Assembly (NCBI RefSeq): GCF_000524195.1
Contig: NW_020170478.1
Coordinates: 189,134 to 253,133 of the forward strand
Source of the DNA: Echinococcus granulosus
Taxonomy: Eukaryota > Platyhelminthes > Cestoda > Cyclophyllidea > Taeniidae
Length of the DNA: 64,000 nucleotides
Direction: 5' to 3'
Made by a program: the position numbers and the translations under genes. The notes under the pieces are model-generated. The model did no database searches, was not told the DNA's origin, and was given only the letters and a program-made list of their open reading frames with translations. Positions 1 to 12,635 of this stretch are shown here, piece by piece; position 1 is the stretch's first letter; every line of letters begins with the position of its first letter.

Positions 1-986
1 TTTTAAACTGTTTTAACTTTTTTGTTGCAAGCTAATTTTTTAAAAAACTATATTATATCAACCAAGTAAAGTGATTTATTCATAACTCTCCCGTGCATAA
101 AACGCCTAATCATCCAAAAGCTTCAAATAACGTACTAAATTTTGTAGTTGCACCGTTAGTTACCCTACAAAGTATCCATCGAAATTTGTGTTTGCATGAT
201 AAAGTTCATTTAAGCGTTTTTGTGAAAGTGTGGCGACCTGAAGCTTCTTTGAATAAGAAATAAGACAGAAACATCCTGTATTGACAATATTATGAAGAGC
301 GTACTGTAGCGTCCCGAGACTTCCTGAAGGCGAAAAAAGACAAAATACTCGGGCAGAATATATATTCAGCGCAGAGAAGGTGTCTGGGCTATTGGTATGG
401 CCCGAAAGGCCAGCCAACCCAGCGAGGTACAAGAGAATTAATTCAAAGTACAGAAATGGCACCTCATCAATACTGAGGGATAAACCACTATCGTATTAAA
501 GTACCTTGGCTGAAATAGTACTCGTTCACAGTACTCTTTTCCTAGGGCATAGTTGACGTCCTTTTCCTCCTACGTACTTACAGTGGTGGTGACCCTGATA
601 ACCCACTACGAAATCTTAGAGTTAAGCAAACAATAATTTTTTGCAATTCACTACAATGCAGAACATGGAGACCCACTGCCTGTCTTTACTAACTGCCTCT
701 TAGGACGTGTATGCGTGGAAAATTACTTTTCTTCCTACTTGCTATAGCCTATTAAAACTTCGGGAAGGACGCGTGACTCTACATTTGGGTATTTTAGTAT
801 TATCGGTTTTCAGCTTCTCGTCCTTCATTAGGCTACTGCATCATGATCAAATCAAACTTATCATTTCAAAACCACTGCATTTATCGTAGCATTAAGCATT
901 GGGTAATTTGTTGCGCATACGCTGATAAGGCAATTCGTTGTTTTGTACAGAAACTTTGTATTCTTCTAAAAAGTGTAGTTAAAAAC
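1..986. other. Intergenic sequence, no assignable gene
   Basis: AT-rich sequence with no convincing gene. A 100-codon - strand open frame (462-160) contains a possible acceptor (CCTTCAG) followed by about 50 codons to a TAA, so it could be the last exon of an unknown gene. Its codon use is AT-rich and I recognise no family. The small + strand frames between 707 and 1154 look random or are antisense to the next gene. Confidence 0.4.
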
Positions 987-2586
987 CTAAAGAGCATAAC
1001 TCTCCTGCCCGTCAATTCTTCTTCGTTTAGCACACACAGTCGCCTGTGTGGGTTGGAAGGAACTCATGCGTTTTGTCACCACGGGCAAGGTAGCACGCCC
1101 TTTTATCTTCGTTTCAAGCGACTTTTCCTCCAGGTCCACAAGCAGTTGGTTTAGGCAATGCTCCACATCAACACAGGCATCCTGCCCACAGCCTGCGAAT
1201 GCCAATTCATCCACCAAGATGTCCATAAGCAGTTCCTCATCAGGCACACCCATTAGATTGGTAAAATCGGGCATATGGAGACCATCCATGGCAGTGAACA
1301 TCTCGATAAAGGAATGGCCTTGACTCTGTGGTTCATTTGTTGGATGATTCTTTGATGACACAACCGGTGGCTGAAAACTCTCCATTGATGTTTTTTCTTC
1401 CATCACTTCGGGGTAGATTTGCACACATTTATCCACTAGGATCTTCATTGCGCTGAAGTCCACTTCAACAGCCTGACTAACTGCCTCATCTCTTTTCTGC
1501 CCGGGTCGAGCGGGTCCAATCCTCGATAATAGTGGTAACGGTGGCAGCGGCTTTCTAACTGACTTGGCTTTAAGGTTTCCCATTTCTACTTCAAATGGTG
1601 ACCTGCATTGATTGCGGACAGCTGATGGACATTTAAGCACCCAGAATCACCTCCATTTCCAGACTACAAATTGACACCGTTTCCCCTAATTCTCTTACCA
1701 ATTAATGATGTACATAACCCTCAGCCTCGTACGCCTTATTTTATTCTCATATTTGCCTCAAATGCCGAATGAATGTCAACGTTGATCAAATGGGCTCTAC
1801 TTCTCATTGGCTTGAAGTGTCACAAGAGGACTCACTGCAGAACGACCCTCAAGAGTGTAAAGATATGAAATGGTGACGGGACCTTGAATGCTTCCATCTA
1901 GGGCTACTATGACGCCAACATATCGCAGGACATCCCTTCATCCTCTGCACAGCCTCCCAAGTAAACGAGTCAGGAGTTTACCTCTCCTCTGTACCATTCC
2001 AGCACCACTTCAGTAAAATAAGTTTTTTGGGGGTAAATCACAGAGGAAATAATGCGCGGTGTCTTTTTCTATCTTCTGTCACTGCAAGAAATCTGCGGAC
2101 GGACGTGTCGGTGCTACAGGGGGCAGTCATGAGAAGGGTTACCTTCCGGCCCCCACATCACAATTGACGAGGTCAATACTATCAATGTGATCTGACAGGA
2201 GATCCACAGTCCCAAGGTCGAAGTCTTCTACCTTATCTGCTGTCATATCCTTGACATAGTCCTCGCCTTCTACTGGCTTTATGTTTTTGGCAACTTTCTT
2301 CCTATCATTCTGCTGTTTTACGTCTACTCCAAATTTGCTCGTTTTGTTCAAGTGATGGAACCATGCACGTCGAATCTGGACTAAAACACCTTTAAAGCAC
2401 TATCTAAAAATAGTTTTAATCAAAATAATCATGGAATTTTATACCTTTCTAGGGATTGAGTTTTGAGGGAATTACTTCATTCTTACTGGCTCAAGGTTAA
2501 ACCAATCAGATTTGCCGACTGGTGGCCCGCTGCGCTGTGCATCCACAACTTCATTGCGGTGGATGTCTTTAGACTTGTTCCTGACT
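987..2586 (-). CDS. Unidentified multi-exon protein, acidic, with basic C-terminal motif (5' end not found)
   Basis: Three exons join in one frame on the - strand: about 2586-2487 (ends GAGCCA|GTAAGA, phase 0), 2375-2143 (acceptor GTCCAG, donor AG|GTAACC, phase 2) and 1602-987 (acceptor ATGCAG, stop TAG). The phases match at both joins, which supports a real gene. The visible product is about 315 residues. It has a short motif GKSDWFNLEP in the first exon, then IRRAWFHHLNK, a lysine-rich then acidic stretch, a proline patch KPLPPLP, an acidic leucine-rich segment (VPDEELLMDILVDEL) and a nuclear-localisation-like KRRR close to the C terminus. The composition suggests a nuclear protein, but I recognise no family. 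An upstream exon ending at a GTAAGT donor near 2732 might supply the N terminus (starting MVVLSQATFF) if the acceptor is shifted by two bases; this is unresolved. Confidence 0.5.
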
Positions 2587-2754
2587 CTAGATGAGATAGG
2601 GATAGAGCACACCGCCAGCAAAAGCACAAATACTCACACATGTCTACTGCCCACGTAACCCAGAGTCGAATTCGATTGACGTACAAGTTTCGTGACGATC
2701 TCTTTACCAAACAACAGGACAGTCAACTTACCACACAAAATGAAGAATGTAGCC

Positions 2755-5700
2755 TGTGATAGCACGACCATTGACCACTTCTTCCCCCTCGATCGCCACT
2801 CCCAGCTACCGGTGATGGAATCATCTCTTAGGTAGCGTTAATAACCTTCTTTCTTTAAAACAATTTCACCAGAATTGTGGCCAGATTGGGTACACTTTAG
2901 GCCAGACGAAGTACTTAATACTGTGGCGTTACCAAGCGCGACAGTGGGGTACAGGTGTGCCCCATTGCTGGTAGCTGATACACGTATCACCGTGAATCTA
3001 GGTGGAAGACAAACAGACGCTATTGGTGAACGAAGCAGCAAAACTCGCAATCGCGGATGCTTGTACCGATGGAAGACTTCACGCATTGCTTGTGCTTTGA
3101 CAAAGGGTTTAGCAGCTCAGTAGAAAAACGCTTAAAGGACAGGCATGCGTCGGCGTGGAGTTGACGATCAATGTGGCATTGGCTACCAACCCAGAGCTAC
3201 ACAGCAGTTACTCCTACTAGCATTCTCTTAACCCTTAGGACCCCTGCAGCCCTGCACAGTCGACTTCATGGGCAGAAGACAAGAGAAAATTGGCCCTTGG
3301 CAGCGGAGATTGCAAACATGCATAAGACAGTTCCGGATCGAAACGGATTAACGGATGGAGCCATTAATGGGTGTATCCCAAGGTTAAACTTATTTACGTG
3401 ATCGCAAGTACCGTCAAGGTCCCACCACGGAATGATCAACGTGGTTAAATTGTTCGATCGTTGGATAGGCAACTCCCCTACTCCTATCCGAAATCGCTAT
3501 AAGGTATAGAAAATGTAGAATTCTTGCTCATTGAGGGGCTGAGACGCTGTGGACTAGGCCGGGTGTCGAGGTGGAAGGGCTGATGGATGCACAGATGGTA
3601 GGTCGAATGGAAAGGTGGTCTGTTTGACGACCTCGTTGGTGATATTTTTCACCTCTTTTTCTTCATTCTGATATAGTGAGCGACTTCACAAGATGCAGGT
3701 TACCCACCCGGTTTTTAAATAAACACAACACCAGTGGTCCTCCTCTTCAAGCAGGCATACAAGCTCTCCCCTCTGAATGTTTACCCCTCGCCTTCTGCCT
3801 CCAATCCACTTGTCATTAGTGTCATACACTTCTCTTATTTCACCATTTTAATTACTTTAACGAAAAAACTAATGTTTGTTTCCCCATCCCTTTTTTTTTC
3901 TGCTCCTGATTGTTTACTTATTCCTGATTTTTTCCAGTTCCTCTGATGTGTTGTGCTCAATCCATTGTCCAATCAGCTGTCGCCGTCCTTGAATCCAACC
4001 AATAGCCGCACTAAGGACTTACTGCTTTCCAGCTGTGAGCCAACTATTGTAGTAAACTTGTTTCTGCCTTTATTTCCTACGGAAAAGGACAAACAAACCC
4101 ACCTACTGAACGAGGATCAGGTGCTTCTACCGATAAATAGTTTTAAGACCTCGGATGAGAGGGACCACAGATACACGAGGACTGTCTGTTTGTCTGAGAT
4201 TGTCCGTCTCCAAGTCAGAGATACGTCTAATTCTTCTCCATTTTTGAGCAAGACCCAAGCATTTCTGTCAACCACAAATGCAGTATTAAAAAACGAAGAT
4301 CCGTTTTCGGCTTCACTAGCAGCTTATGAGATGTCCGACTTCGGATCGCGAATGATGGACGCATTGTGCGTTATAATGCCTAGCCGTCACCGATTAGACC
4401 TCTGGAGTGTTTGACATCTGGCACGCCGAAGATGATGTATCTACGGTAGAGTTAAAGAAGGAACCTTATCCTCGATAATGATAAATTTGTGCTCTCGTCA
4501 CACACTCACGTACCATCCACGCGAAACAGGGTTCAAGAGGGGGCTCCGTTCTTTCCTCTTTCCAGGGACGACCAGGTTACCAGACAACAGTAGTTCCATG
4601 ACACATTTGGACACGCCTTCACAGTTACTGTCCAACAACTATTTGTCAGTTCGAAGCTAACACGTGACTAGTCTAATCTGTTGGCGCCTTCTTTTCCTCT
4701 ATCTGCTCTGAACAGGCCGATGTCCGTGTGAGTCCTGCCGCCCTTGCCCTCACAGAAAAGCAGTCCCAGGGCGGAGTCAAGGTGGATTGCGGTGTGAGAG
4801 AACGACAACATCGCGCTCTTCTGTAACATGAAGGACGCAACACCGCCTGAGGTGCAAACCTATCCGCACAACACACAGAACAGCTGATACATAGTTGATT
4901 AGGACTTTCATACATAAGACAAATAGCTAATCTTATGGCCATAACTTGACGCTATTCAAGGTGGAGACTTCTTTGGAGCTTCTAACAACGTGAATTTCGG
5001 CCTAGAATTCAATCTTGTTCAAGGTGCAGGTCATTTTGTGGCAACGAAATGAAACTGGAGAGTATATTTGTAGAGACACTTTAGAAGTCTGTTTCTAATT
5101 CAACAGAGCATACCGAGGGGTTTCTTGGCTGAAACCAACTTGATTTACACATTTTCTCGGACCTTTGTGCACTGCGTCTCACTGAGGGTCTCTACCTACT
5201 TATTATGTAGACAGCAGTATGTGATGGACTATTGGTTCTTAAATTACTTGCTATTCTTGCAGACGAATTTGCTTACCTAACCAGTGAGTAGAACGCTTTA
5301 TGTCTGGGTTGAATAGGCAGTCAGTTTCGGTGTGGCCTTCAAGTATTTTGGCGTTTAAGCCAAACTACTCATCTGTCTTATAAGTAGTGTGTGGTTTATC
5401 GAGATCGAGGGTGTTTCGGAAAAATTTGAGTCCGGTTCAGCTCTAGCTGGAGAGTCAAATCAGGTTGACAAGTGCTGAGAGAAAAAGAGGAGATCGGTTC
5501 TTCAGGCCTGTCGATTAAACAATTAACTAAAGCGCGTCTTCATACTGACTAGTTTAATAGTAGTAGTTGTCTCGCCCAGCTAAAGCAGCTCGAGTGATGA
5601 GCAGGGCCAGCATGGGAAAAATTTACTGACTTACACAAGAGCCAAAAGGTGAGGTCAAAGTGAATCAGGGTGATACACTATCCACAAGACACAAGGCCTT

Positions 5701-6318
5701 CTAGTGGCTTGGAGATTATTGGGCGAATACTCCCCAAGGAGAGAAAGATTTCAACATCATTCCGCTGTGCTGCCACTGACGTGGTGCTCTGGTCACCTCT
5801 GAAGGTGATGTAAAGCAAAGTAGCTTAAAAGTGCCTTTGGAATAGATAAATGGATTCGGAATGGATACACTAACTTTAAAGCTCATATATTAGATGCAAA
5901 CTACCATGAGAGACAGGACTTGTTGGTCTTAAATTACACCCCCTTACCTTCTGCCACTTGACGATGACGCAACCTCGAGCTTACTAAAATCCGCCAACTC
6001 TACAAATTAAGCGACAGGAACACACGTTGGTGGCTCTTCTTCTCTGAGAAGCACATGCTGATAGAAAGAACCTCGGCAGGCCCATCGAATAAATCGTTAT
6101 GCAAGTGCGCATCCAACCACATTTAGTGTTGCCGCCTGCTCTACACCACCACTCTACCGTGCATAAATACCGCCTGCACAACGCCTTGCTCTACTATCAC
6201 ACTTTGTGAACTCTTCAACTCAGGTGAGTTCATTGCGTTGTGTCAGTGCCCAGCCGTGGTGAGGGCCAACTCTTGCCGACACCTTCTTTATCTCCTTGTC
6301 CTCAGCAGCGTCTGCGTT
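2755..6318. other. Intergenic region, only doubtful open frames
   Basis: About 3.5 kb with no gene I can support. A + strand open frame runs from 3947 to 4414 (about 155 codons, serine-rich) after a pyrimidine tract and TTTTTTCCAG. Its only ATG is near the 3' end, so if real it would be a terminal exon with acceptor near 3975. A - strand frame at 3086-2838 is open but unplaced. The other frames here, such as 4478-4660 and 4942-4673, show no splice or codon-use support. Confidence 0.35.
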
Positions 6319-7835
6319 ATGTCTTGTGTAACCATCTTCCTTCTCCTGGTCCCCAGTGCCGTCCTCTCTGTGAGTGATAGCCTTGCCATAGCCTTTACAA
6401 TCGCCCTCCACAATATCTGCTCATGTTCTTCTCTCCCTCTCTCCCTCTCCCTCCCTCCCTCCCTCCCTCCCTCTCTCCTTTTCTCCATCAGGCGACATTC
6501 CTAGCCATAGCGTCGTTTGGCATTGCTCTAAAAACCTCTGATTCCTTGGCACAGGAGTTGATGTCGAATTATTTTAAGAGATTTAGACTCAGTGACAGTG
6601 AATTAAGAGGTCTTGCCAAATTCGCCGCTGAAAATGGTGGGTGATGAACTTCTGCGACATGTAGCACCGCCTTCCAATGTGAGAAAGGTTGATAATGCTT
6701 CTCCGTCTCCCCTAGATCACACTGCTGCAGCTTTCATCGTGGTTGGACTCGTCATGACAGCTGTCTGTCTCATTGGTTGCATTCCTGCCTTGTTTAAACG
6801 AAAGATACTACTGAACATAGTAAGTAGACTTAGTCGTGATGGGGAAGGAAAAATTGGTGTAGATTAAATAAATTATTTATCACGACTTCCTTGTTATTTT
6901 CGTATCTTTATGTTTCATACCCTGGTGCCTACAGCCAGGATGCTCGCATAACGGTTTTGGCGGAATAGCCGATCGAGAGGTGCTTGGTTTTGCTAAACAC
7001 AAAACCATCGGTCGTCCACGCTCCCGGCGCTGTTGGCACAAGGCTTGTAGTGCACAGATGCTCTGAGCGAATTGCCTTCTTTTTGGAGGAGCAGTAGCGG
7101 GTAAAGCCGTAAAGCCACCTAACAATGCCTATTTTCCACCTCTTTTTTACCAGTACACCAATGTTCTGCTTGTCCTACTCTTCGTGGAAGCCATTGTTAT
7201 GGCAGTGTACTTGGCCAATCCTGACAAGCTTGACGCTCCGTTTCTCGGTACAATTGCAAAGCTGCTTGAGGAATACAAAGGCAGGAATGGGGATAACTCA
7301 ACGGCAAATGTTGTCTGGAATGCAATAATGGAGGTGGGGGGCTAAAAAAAAATGTTAATTCGCGTTTAATTTTTTGTCTTTATAACTTTCCCTTATTCTT
7401 TATGACAGCGGGAAGTAACGTGCAGCCTAAAGCGTTTTGATAGATGCTGCGGCATGAACGGTAACGACGAAATCAGTAGGTTTGGGCACACTTTTCGACC
7501 GTTTCCTGCTTCTCATTGGGCAAGAATTTACATCTTAATTCACCTTTCAGTCGGGAGGGCGATGTCTTTGCCCGAAGAATGTAATGGAGGAAATGGGACA
7601 GGATGCAGGGACAAGCTTGTTGCATGCAGTGAAGGCTATTCGAAGTACTTACTATGTACTTCCATTGCCGCACTTCTGTTACAAGTGAGTTACAAACTCT
7701 TCCTCTTTATCGGCCTTAGCAACAGGAGGCGAGGCAAAACTGATGGGCATCCTTTTGTCCACCTTTCAGAGTACTGTCATTCCATTGCCGATCATTTACG
7801 CCTTTCTCTCGTTTCTGGACGAAGTGAACGATTGA
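6319..7835 (+). CDS. Tetraspanin, seven coding exons
   Basis: A four-pass membrane scaffold protein of the tetraspanin family, probably at the surface or tegument. Exons are 6319-6369, 6492-6636, 6731-6819, 7154-7333, 7409-7475, 7551-7684 and 7770-7835. All junctions are GT-AG and join in phase, giving 243 residues, the normal family length. TM1 (about residues 3-27) is assembled across intron 1. TM2 is about 66-84 and TM3 about 98-113. The large extracellular loop carries the diagnostic CCG at 168-170 and a PEEC cysteine further on, with six cysteine positions in total. TM4 spans about 213-236, followed by a very short cytoplasmic tail ending EVND. NST and NGT are possible N-glycosylation sites. 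The start ATG at 6319 leaves almost no cytoplasmic N terminus, so an upstream exon joined at the AG near 6304 is possible. Family assignment is firm; no orthologue is named. Confidence 0.86.
6424..6482 (+). repeat. CTCC/CCCT polypyrimidine microsatellite at intron 1 acceptor of the tetraspanin
   Basis: Almost pure C/T tract built of CCCT and CTCT units, ending about 10 bases before the CATCAG acceptor of tetraspanin exon 2. It acts as an unusually long polypyrimidine tract for that splice site and is expected to vary in length. Confidence 0.9.
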
Positions 7836-9591
7836 AGCAACTGTTAACAGGACCGTCACCGCCTTCACCTCAACCCACCTTCCCCCTCCCCCCCCCACAT
7901 ATACACTGACGACTGCCCATTTGCTCCTCATAGACCACCACCGCTTTCATTGATGATAATTTGAGAGTACGGGGGTACACAGAAGATGGCGTTTGCCTCG
8001 TCTCCGTGAGGCTTCATGCGACACGAAGCGTTGGGAGGAGACTGGATCTACAGAACTGTCTCAGCCACTCACTCTGTGGAGTTGACTCCAATGGGGGACA
8101 TGGCATCGCCTATTCCACGGTGCAGACTCTTTGATGAAGTATCCTTATTAGTGGGTGGGTGAGACACAGTCAGTTGAGTTGGTGTGGTGCCCACATTCGA
8201 GCAGGCATCCAACCTCCAGCCAAATCGAATTCGCCAGTTTCGACCTTCTGTGAGTGGGCCCGCGTCTGTTGGAAGGCGACGCTTACATGAATCCGTATTT
8301 TCAAAGGCAGTGACATGGCCTGTGGCAGCGTTGTTGGCAAGAAGGGAGAGGCGCAGCGGTGTCACTTGTCACACAAACGCAGCTCCTGGAGGAGACACTT
8401 GTGTGTGAGTCGCATCAGAAGACGCCACTGCCTCTAAAAATAGACCGCATTATCACTACCAATATCACAGTTGCGACTTTGCTGTGTAAGAATGGTTCGT
8501 GCGATCGGCACCATCGCCTTCGAAGGATTATGCAAGCACTGTCACCTCGCCAAGTTAAATTCATTCACCTGGTACAGGTAGGCAAATTTCATCCTGTCGA
8601 CAAGGTGATTATTTGGCAAGGGGAATCGGGCGGTCAGCTAAACATGAACCCAAAATGGAAAATGCGAGGGGCGATGAGTGGTAGTAGACCTGCCTTCCAA
8701 GGGGGCTTCGTACTTGTTGAGCCTTACTGCTCACGCGCTACTTATGAGTGAATTAAGTAGCACAGTCTTATCTCTCATTCCAGTTTGAGCTTTAATTTGA
8801 CGGACCACGATTCTGCACACACCTGCAATGACCAGCATTGACGGCACCCATGACTCCAATTGAGGAATTGTGCTGACACTTCTCCCACTACTCATACTAC
8901 CTACAAGGCTAGTCAGTAGAGCCCCACACTGGATTTCATATAATGAAACTGGATAGTTCATGTTAGCAAGTTGTTAGTCAAATAAAGAAATATCGAGGCC
9001 ACAACTGGTGAGGAATTCATGAGCCAAGCTACTACTGATGGACATAAAGGAGAGGAATACCCCAACAATTATACTACTACTACTAGTTTAAGTAGACAGA
9101 AAGATGGAGATTCCGTGACAGGCTCAACTTTTGGGGGAATAAGCGAAAAATGCTGCTCGATTAAGGAGCCTTAGTAACAAATACTACGCCCTACTGACCT
9201 AAAACACTGTTTCACTTTAGCATCCTCTCGACATCTCGGTTTGCGTGAATAGCACGTCCTACCCCACTTCCCTTCCCTAGTGGCACGGCCCTCCCAACAG
9301 TCCTCTTTGGGCTTCCAGCCCTTCTACGAAGCAGGAATAAAAGACTCCTCCTTCTAACACAGTTCAACACTACCTCAGGGAATGCTTAGGGCACTGCACC
9401 ACCGACTGACCAACGATCCTGACTCCTTCACTAGACTAGCAAGCTCTAACCCGATACGAGGAGGACAGATGTTGTAGATGGCTGAATCCGCAAGGAATTC
9501 CAGCCAGGTGAAGGGTGCACACCATCAGCTTCATACGATCCCCTCTAAATTGCCAAATACAAGCCATTTCTTATGCGCTATACAGATTTTA
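7836..9591. other. Intergenic region with unassigned open frames
   Basis: No gene could be supported. A - strand frame at 8365-8069 and + strand frames at 8184-8408 and 8359-8751 are open in GC-richer sequence, but have no recognisable domain and no consistent splice sites. The stretch 9240-9480 is C-rich and contains an AATAAA at about 9336, again without a linked coding region. It could hold the 3' part of the - strand gene that starts at 11597 or old repeats. Confidence 0.35.
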
Positions 9592-9886
9592 CTATACACA
9601 CTCCCCGCTTGCCATTATCATAAATGATTCCTCTCCGATTTTCTCCGTTTCTTTGAAGGTGCTTCTATGCTTGAGTGTACATCGCTTGTGCGTCGTTTGC
9701 TTGCCGAAACTGCCTCCGCTTCCTTCGCCTCCTTCGCCTCCACGTCCTCTCCATCGCCCTCCACACTGAAAAGGAACAACACAAAAACGCACCAATCTGG
9801 TTAGAAAAAGGAACTCCACCTACCAACCAATCCGAGTAGTCAGACGTGGAACCAAGGGGAAGGTCAAATGTCAATGCGTAGACCGA
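9592..9886 (-). CDS. Possible exon pair, unidentified (maybe 3' end of the gene starting at 11597)
   Basis: On the - strand, 9886-9824 lies between an acceptor-like CGATAG and a good donor (TTG|GTAGGT) and encodes 21 residues containing FDLPLGSTSDYSDWL. The next segment, 9765-9592, follows a TTTTCAG acceptor. In the phase given by that donor it reads a glycine/arginine-rich start (GGRWRGRGGEGG), then a basic segment to a TAG. Another frame of the same segment is arginine-rich and also open. The link to the exon at 11597 is only by strand and order; the middle exons were not found. Confidence 0.25.
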
Positions 9887-11238
9887 CTATCGAAACAAAG
9901 CGAACACTTTAGAAAAGCCAATTTGCGGGATGATCACAATGTAGTGGAAACGACTTTTCCAAATGACATTCTGACAGGCAGTATTGTCACTTCATCGCCA
10001 CAATGCCGCATCACAGTCACACCTGCCGTCCGAGTTTGAAAGGGGGAGCTGGATCTAGTGTGCCTTGCCCATTCTTTGCGACATGCGGATCATTTCACAA
10101 CCAGCCATTCTTTAACTTCTCAACTCATTCACAGACTACGACTGCATGAGAGAACTTCGCTGCCCCGTAGAATGTACGCATCCCGAGAAAAAAGAAATTG
10201 TGCCCTCGCAACTTCCAGCTTTCGATACAACGTCATTCCCCTCCCTCATTTGTGCAGTTCCACTCGGCAGCCACACACACCGCAGAGAGACAAACCTAAA
10301 GCCAATTTGTCGGAGAGAAGTAGTCATTGGAGAGGTGAAATTGGCTCCTTCCCACATTTACATTCTCCTCGCACAGCTCAACATGACAACTTACAGGCAT
10401 GAAGAACAAATGGCTTTGGGGTGGATGTCGCATGACCTCCATTCCGTTGAAGTTGATACGGGTTGTCTACGCCGCCAACAGTTGCCGAGAGCGAAAATGA
10501 GCTCGTCAGGTGTTCCAAAGCCGAGCAAAATCAAGGATCCTACAAACCGTCGGATTACAAAGTCCCAAGGTGGGTATGATAACGTATTTCCATATTCAGT
10601 CATGTGGATATACTACATGCTCCGTCCCCCTTTCAGCTTTTCTGTGACCGTAAAAATTAAAACCACGGCTTCCTTTGCCAAAAATCAGTTCCAGATCGAG
10701 TTACGGTTTGATAAATGCTGCCTGGAGGATAGGTGAGTTTGAGGACGCATCAGCTTTAAGCATAACAAACATCGGCAATTCCATTAACATTTGAGGCCGT
10801 GAGCATCAAGGATCAGGTCATGCCTCTCTCATGGCGCCTAGCCTGCAATGTAGACACTTAAACATCCAGATATTACAGGCAATTGCCAGATTCTGAGTCG
10901 AGTAACGGATGCTGACGTAAGGTCCAAAACCATTGGATAGTCGCGAGACTCCACAATCACATTACAGCCAACGGTTCACTCGATTCCGTGTAGGGCATCA
11001 TCGCAAAAAGACAAATAGTGCAGGCATTTCCAAAATAGTAATCACCGGTGACTATGGTGCTACTACGGAATCTTGACAGATGAGATTGACGAAGCTGAAG
11101 AAAGGTCAACTGAAGAACACCCCCAAGTTTAAGGAACCGCTACAATGCGTCCCTTGAAAAGTGCAGTGCATTCTCACGAGATCGTTATAGCAAAAAAAAT
11201 GAGAAAAACCACAAAAAGGAAGCACCCGAGGAACGTAC

Positions 11239-11597
11239 TTATTTTTGCCGTCGATGTCATTGCCCAGGCATATTTGTAATCGTTTAACATTGAGCTGTCG
11301 CAAGCAGTAGCCACCATTAGAGTAACGACCGAGAAACGGCAACCGTGTATGTGAAGAGGAGCCCTCGTAGGTTAGTTCCAAGACTTGAGAGGATGGAGGT
11401 GAAGGGAATCGTTTTCGTAGTGGGGTGGCAGGATGCTTGGTGAGTTTCCTGAAGAATTTCTGAAGCATCGGCTCTGCTGCGGCGCTGAAGAGTTGTTTGA
11501 CGTCACAACCGGGAGGGAAGTGGACTAGGCCGAAGACATAGTCGGCGGGGTCCAGCAAATCCAGATATTCTGCACTTAGGGAATTGGATTCTGACAT
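11239..11597 (-). CDS. First coding exon of an unidentified protein
   Basis: The - strand ATG at 11597-11595 opens a 119-codon exon ending at AATAA|GTACGT (phase 2). The peptide begins MSESNSLSAEYLDLLDPADY, continues with a hydrophobic LVHFPPG stretch, then a helical segment (LFSAAAEPMLQKFFRKLTK) and a proline/serine-rich loop. Amino-acid composition and the sharp donor argue for a genuine exon. I do not recognise the family. Following exons should lie below 11239; candidates at 9886-9824 and 9765-9592 are listed separately. The gene is divergently oriented to the ankyrin/SOCS gene, whose ATG lies 1,039 bases away. Confidence 0.5.
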
Positions 11598-12635
11598 GTA
11601 TGATTATCTATAAAGAAAGTGGTAAAAACTTTATATAATTGCTAAAGTACACTCAAAAATGGAAAAGAAGTTAAGGAACTAAAATTCAAGAGCGTATCAC
11701 CCGCAAAAACACCTCACATGTTAAATGGACAGTGATCCAGTGCACCGCTACTGCACAGAGAGATACCCAACAGTGAGGACACAAGGGAAAACCAATTTAG
11801 GTTCAAAAGAAGTAGTCATAACAGAATCAGATGCTTATTTTTTATAATTAAAAAGGTGCAGGAGCTTTTAGTTCCAACTATTACAGAAATACCAAACTAC
11901 AAAAAGTACCAATAAATAGATTTGCAAAGAAAAGGTTCAGAAGAAATGCCTGGCTGTGGACAAACAAGAATCATTAGGGATATATGAAAAAAAAACAACT
12001 GAAAAAGGGGTTTTTCACTCAGCTAACAGTTGCCTTGTATGTCCTACTCAGTTAAGTATCTGGAATTCCGCGCCCCGTAACATACCTTCACCAAGTTCCC
12101 CTGTGTGTGTTTGTTGCCTATGTAACTTCATTAAAAAGGTTCTAAACTAGGCAAATTTAAGTAAAAGGTAACACTTCATATTTGACATCACGATTTGTAC
12201 TTTAAATAGCTATCGCATTAAATAATGTCTTTTAATATAACAAGCATTACCAATAATTTCATATAGTGTTTAAAAAAATTGTCTGTTTAGTAAAAACTAT
12301 TTGTGTATCTGTCAGCTTTATACATTAATGTATTTTTTTGGGTCCGAAAATTCTGGAATGAAAACTGGAAATTAGGTTCAATATGCATCCTAATTGCTAC
12401 CCCAACACAAGTTATTGATAGATAAAAGCTGCTTCATAAATATTTTCACACTGGCCGACTGTATATTTTACCCGTTTTAATAAGGGGGGATAAACTTCGC
12501 CTACTATGAATTTCGGCTGACATTGGTTTTTGGTTGTCTTTATTTTTCTCTTTTTGTCCGTCGCTTCCACACGCGGATAATTATGATCTTTTTTACGTTT
12601 GCTAATCAAATTTGACCTCATTCTGACTAACCTGC
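11598..12635. other. AT-rich intergenic spacer between divergent genes
   Basis: Strongly AT-rich spacer that should contain the promoters of the - strand gene at 11597 and the + strand ankyrin/SOCS gene at 12636. No TATA box or other element stands out. The short open frames in it (11956-12150 +, 12621-12412 -) are lysine/isoleucine-rich and look random. Confidence 0.5.

Noticed and set aside
3953..4414. 153-codon + strand ORF treated as a possible gene
   Set aside because: No ATG until near its end and no upstream exon identified; retained only as a note in the intergenic entry.
10146..10736. 196-codon + strand ORF
   Set aside because: The longest + strand frame in its area, but no domain, no codon bias and no homology recognised; overlapping frames on both strands are also open.
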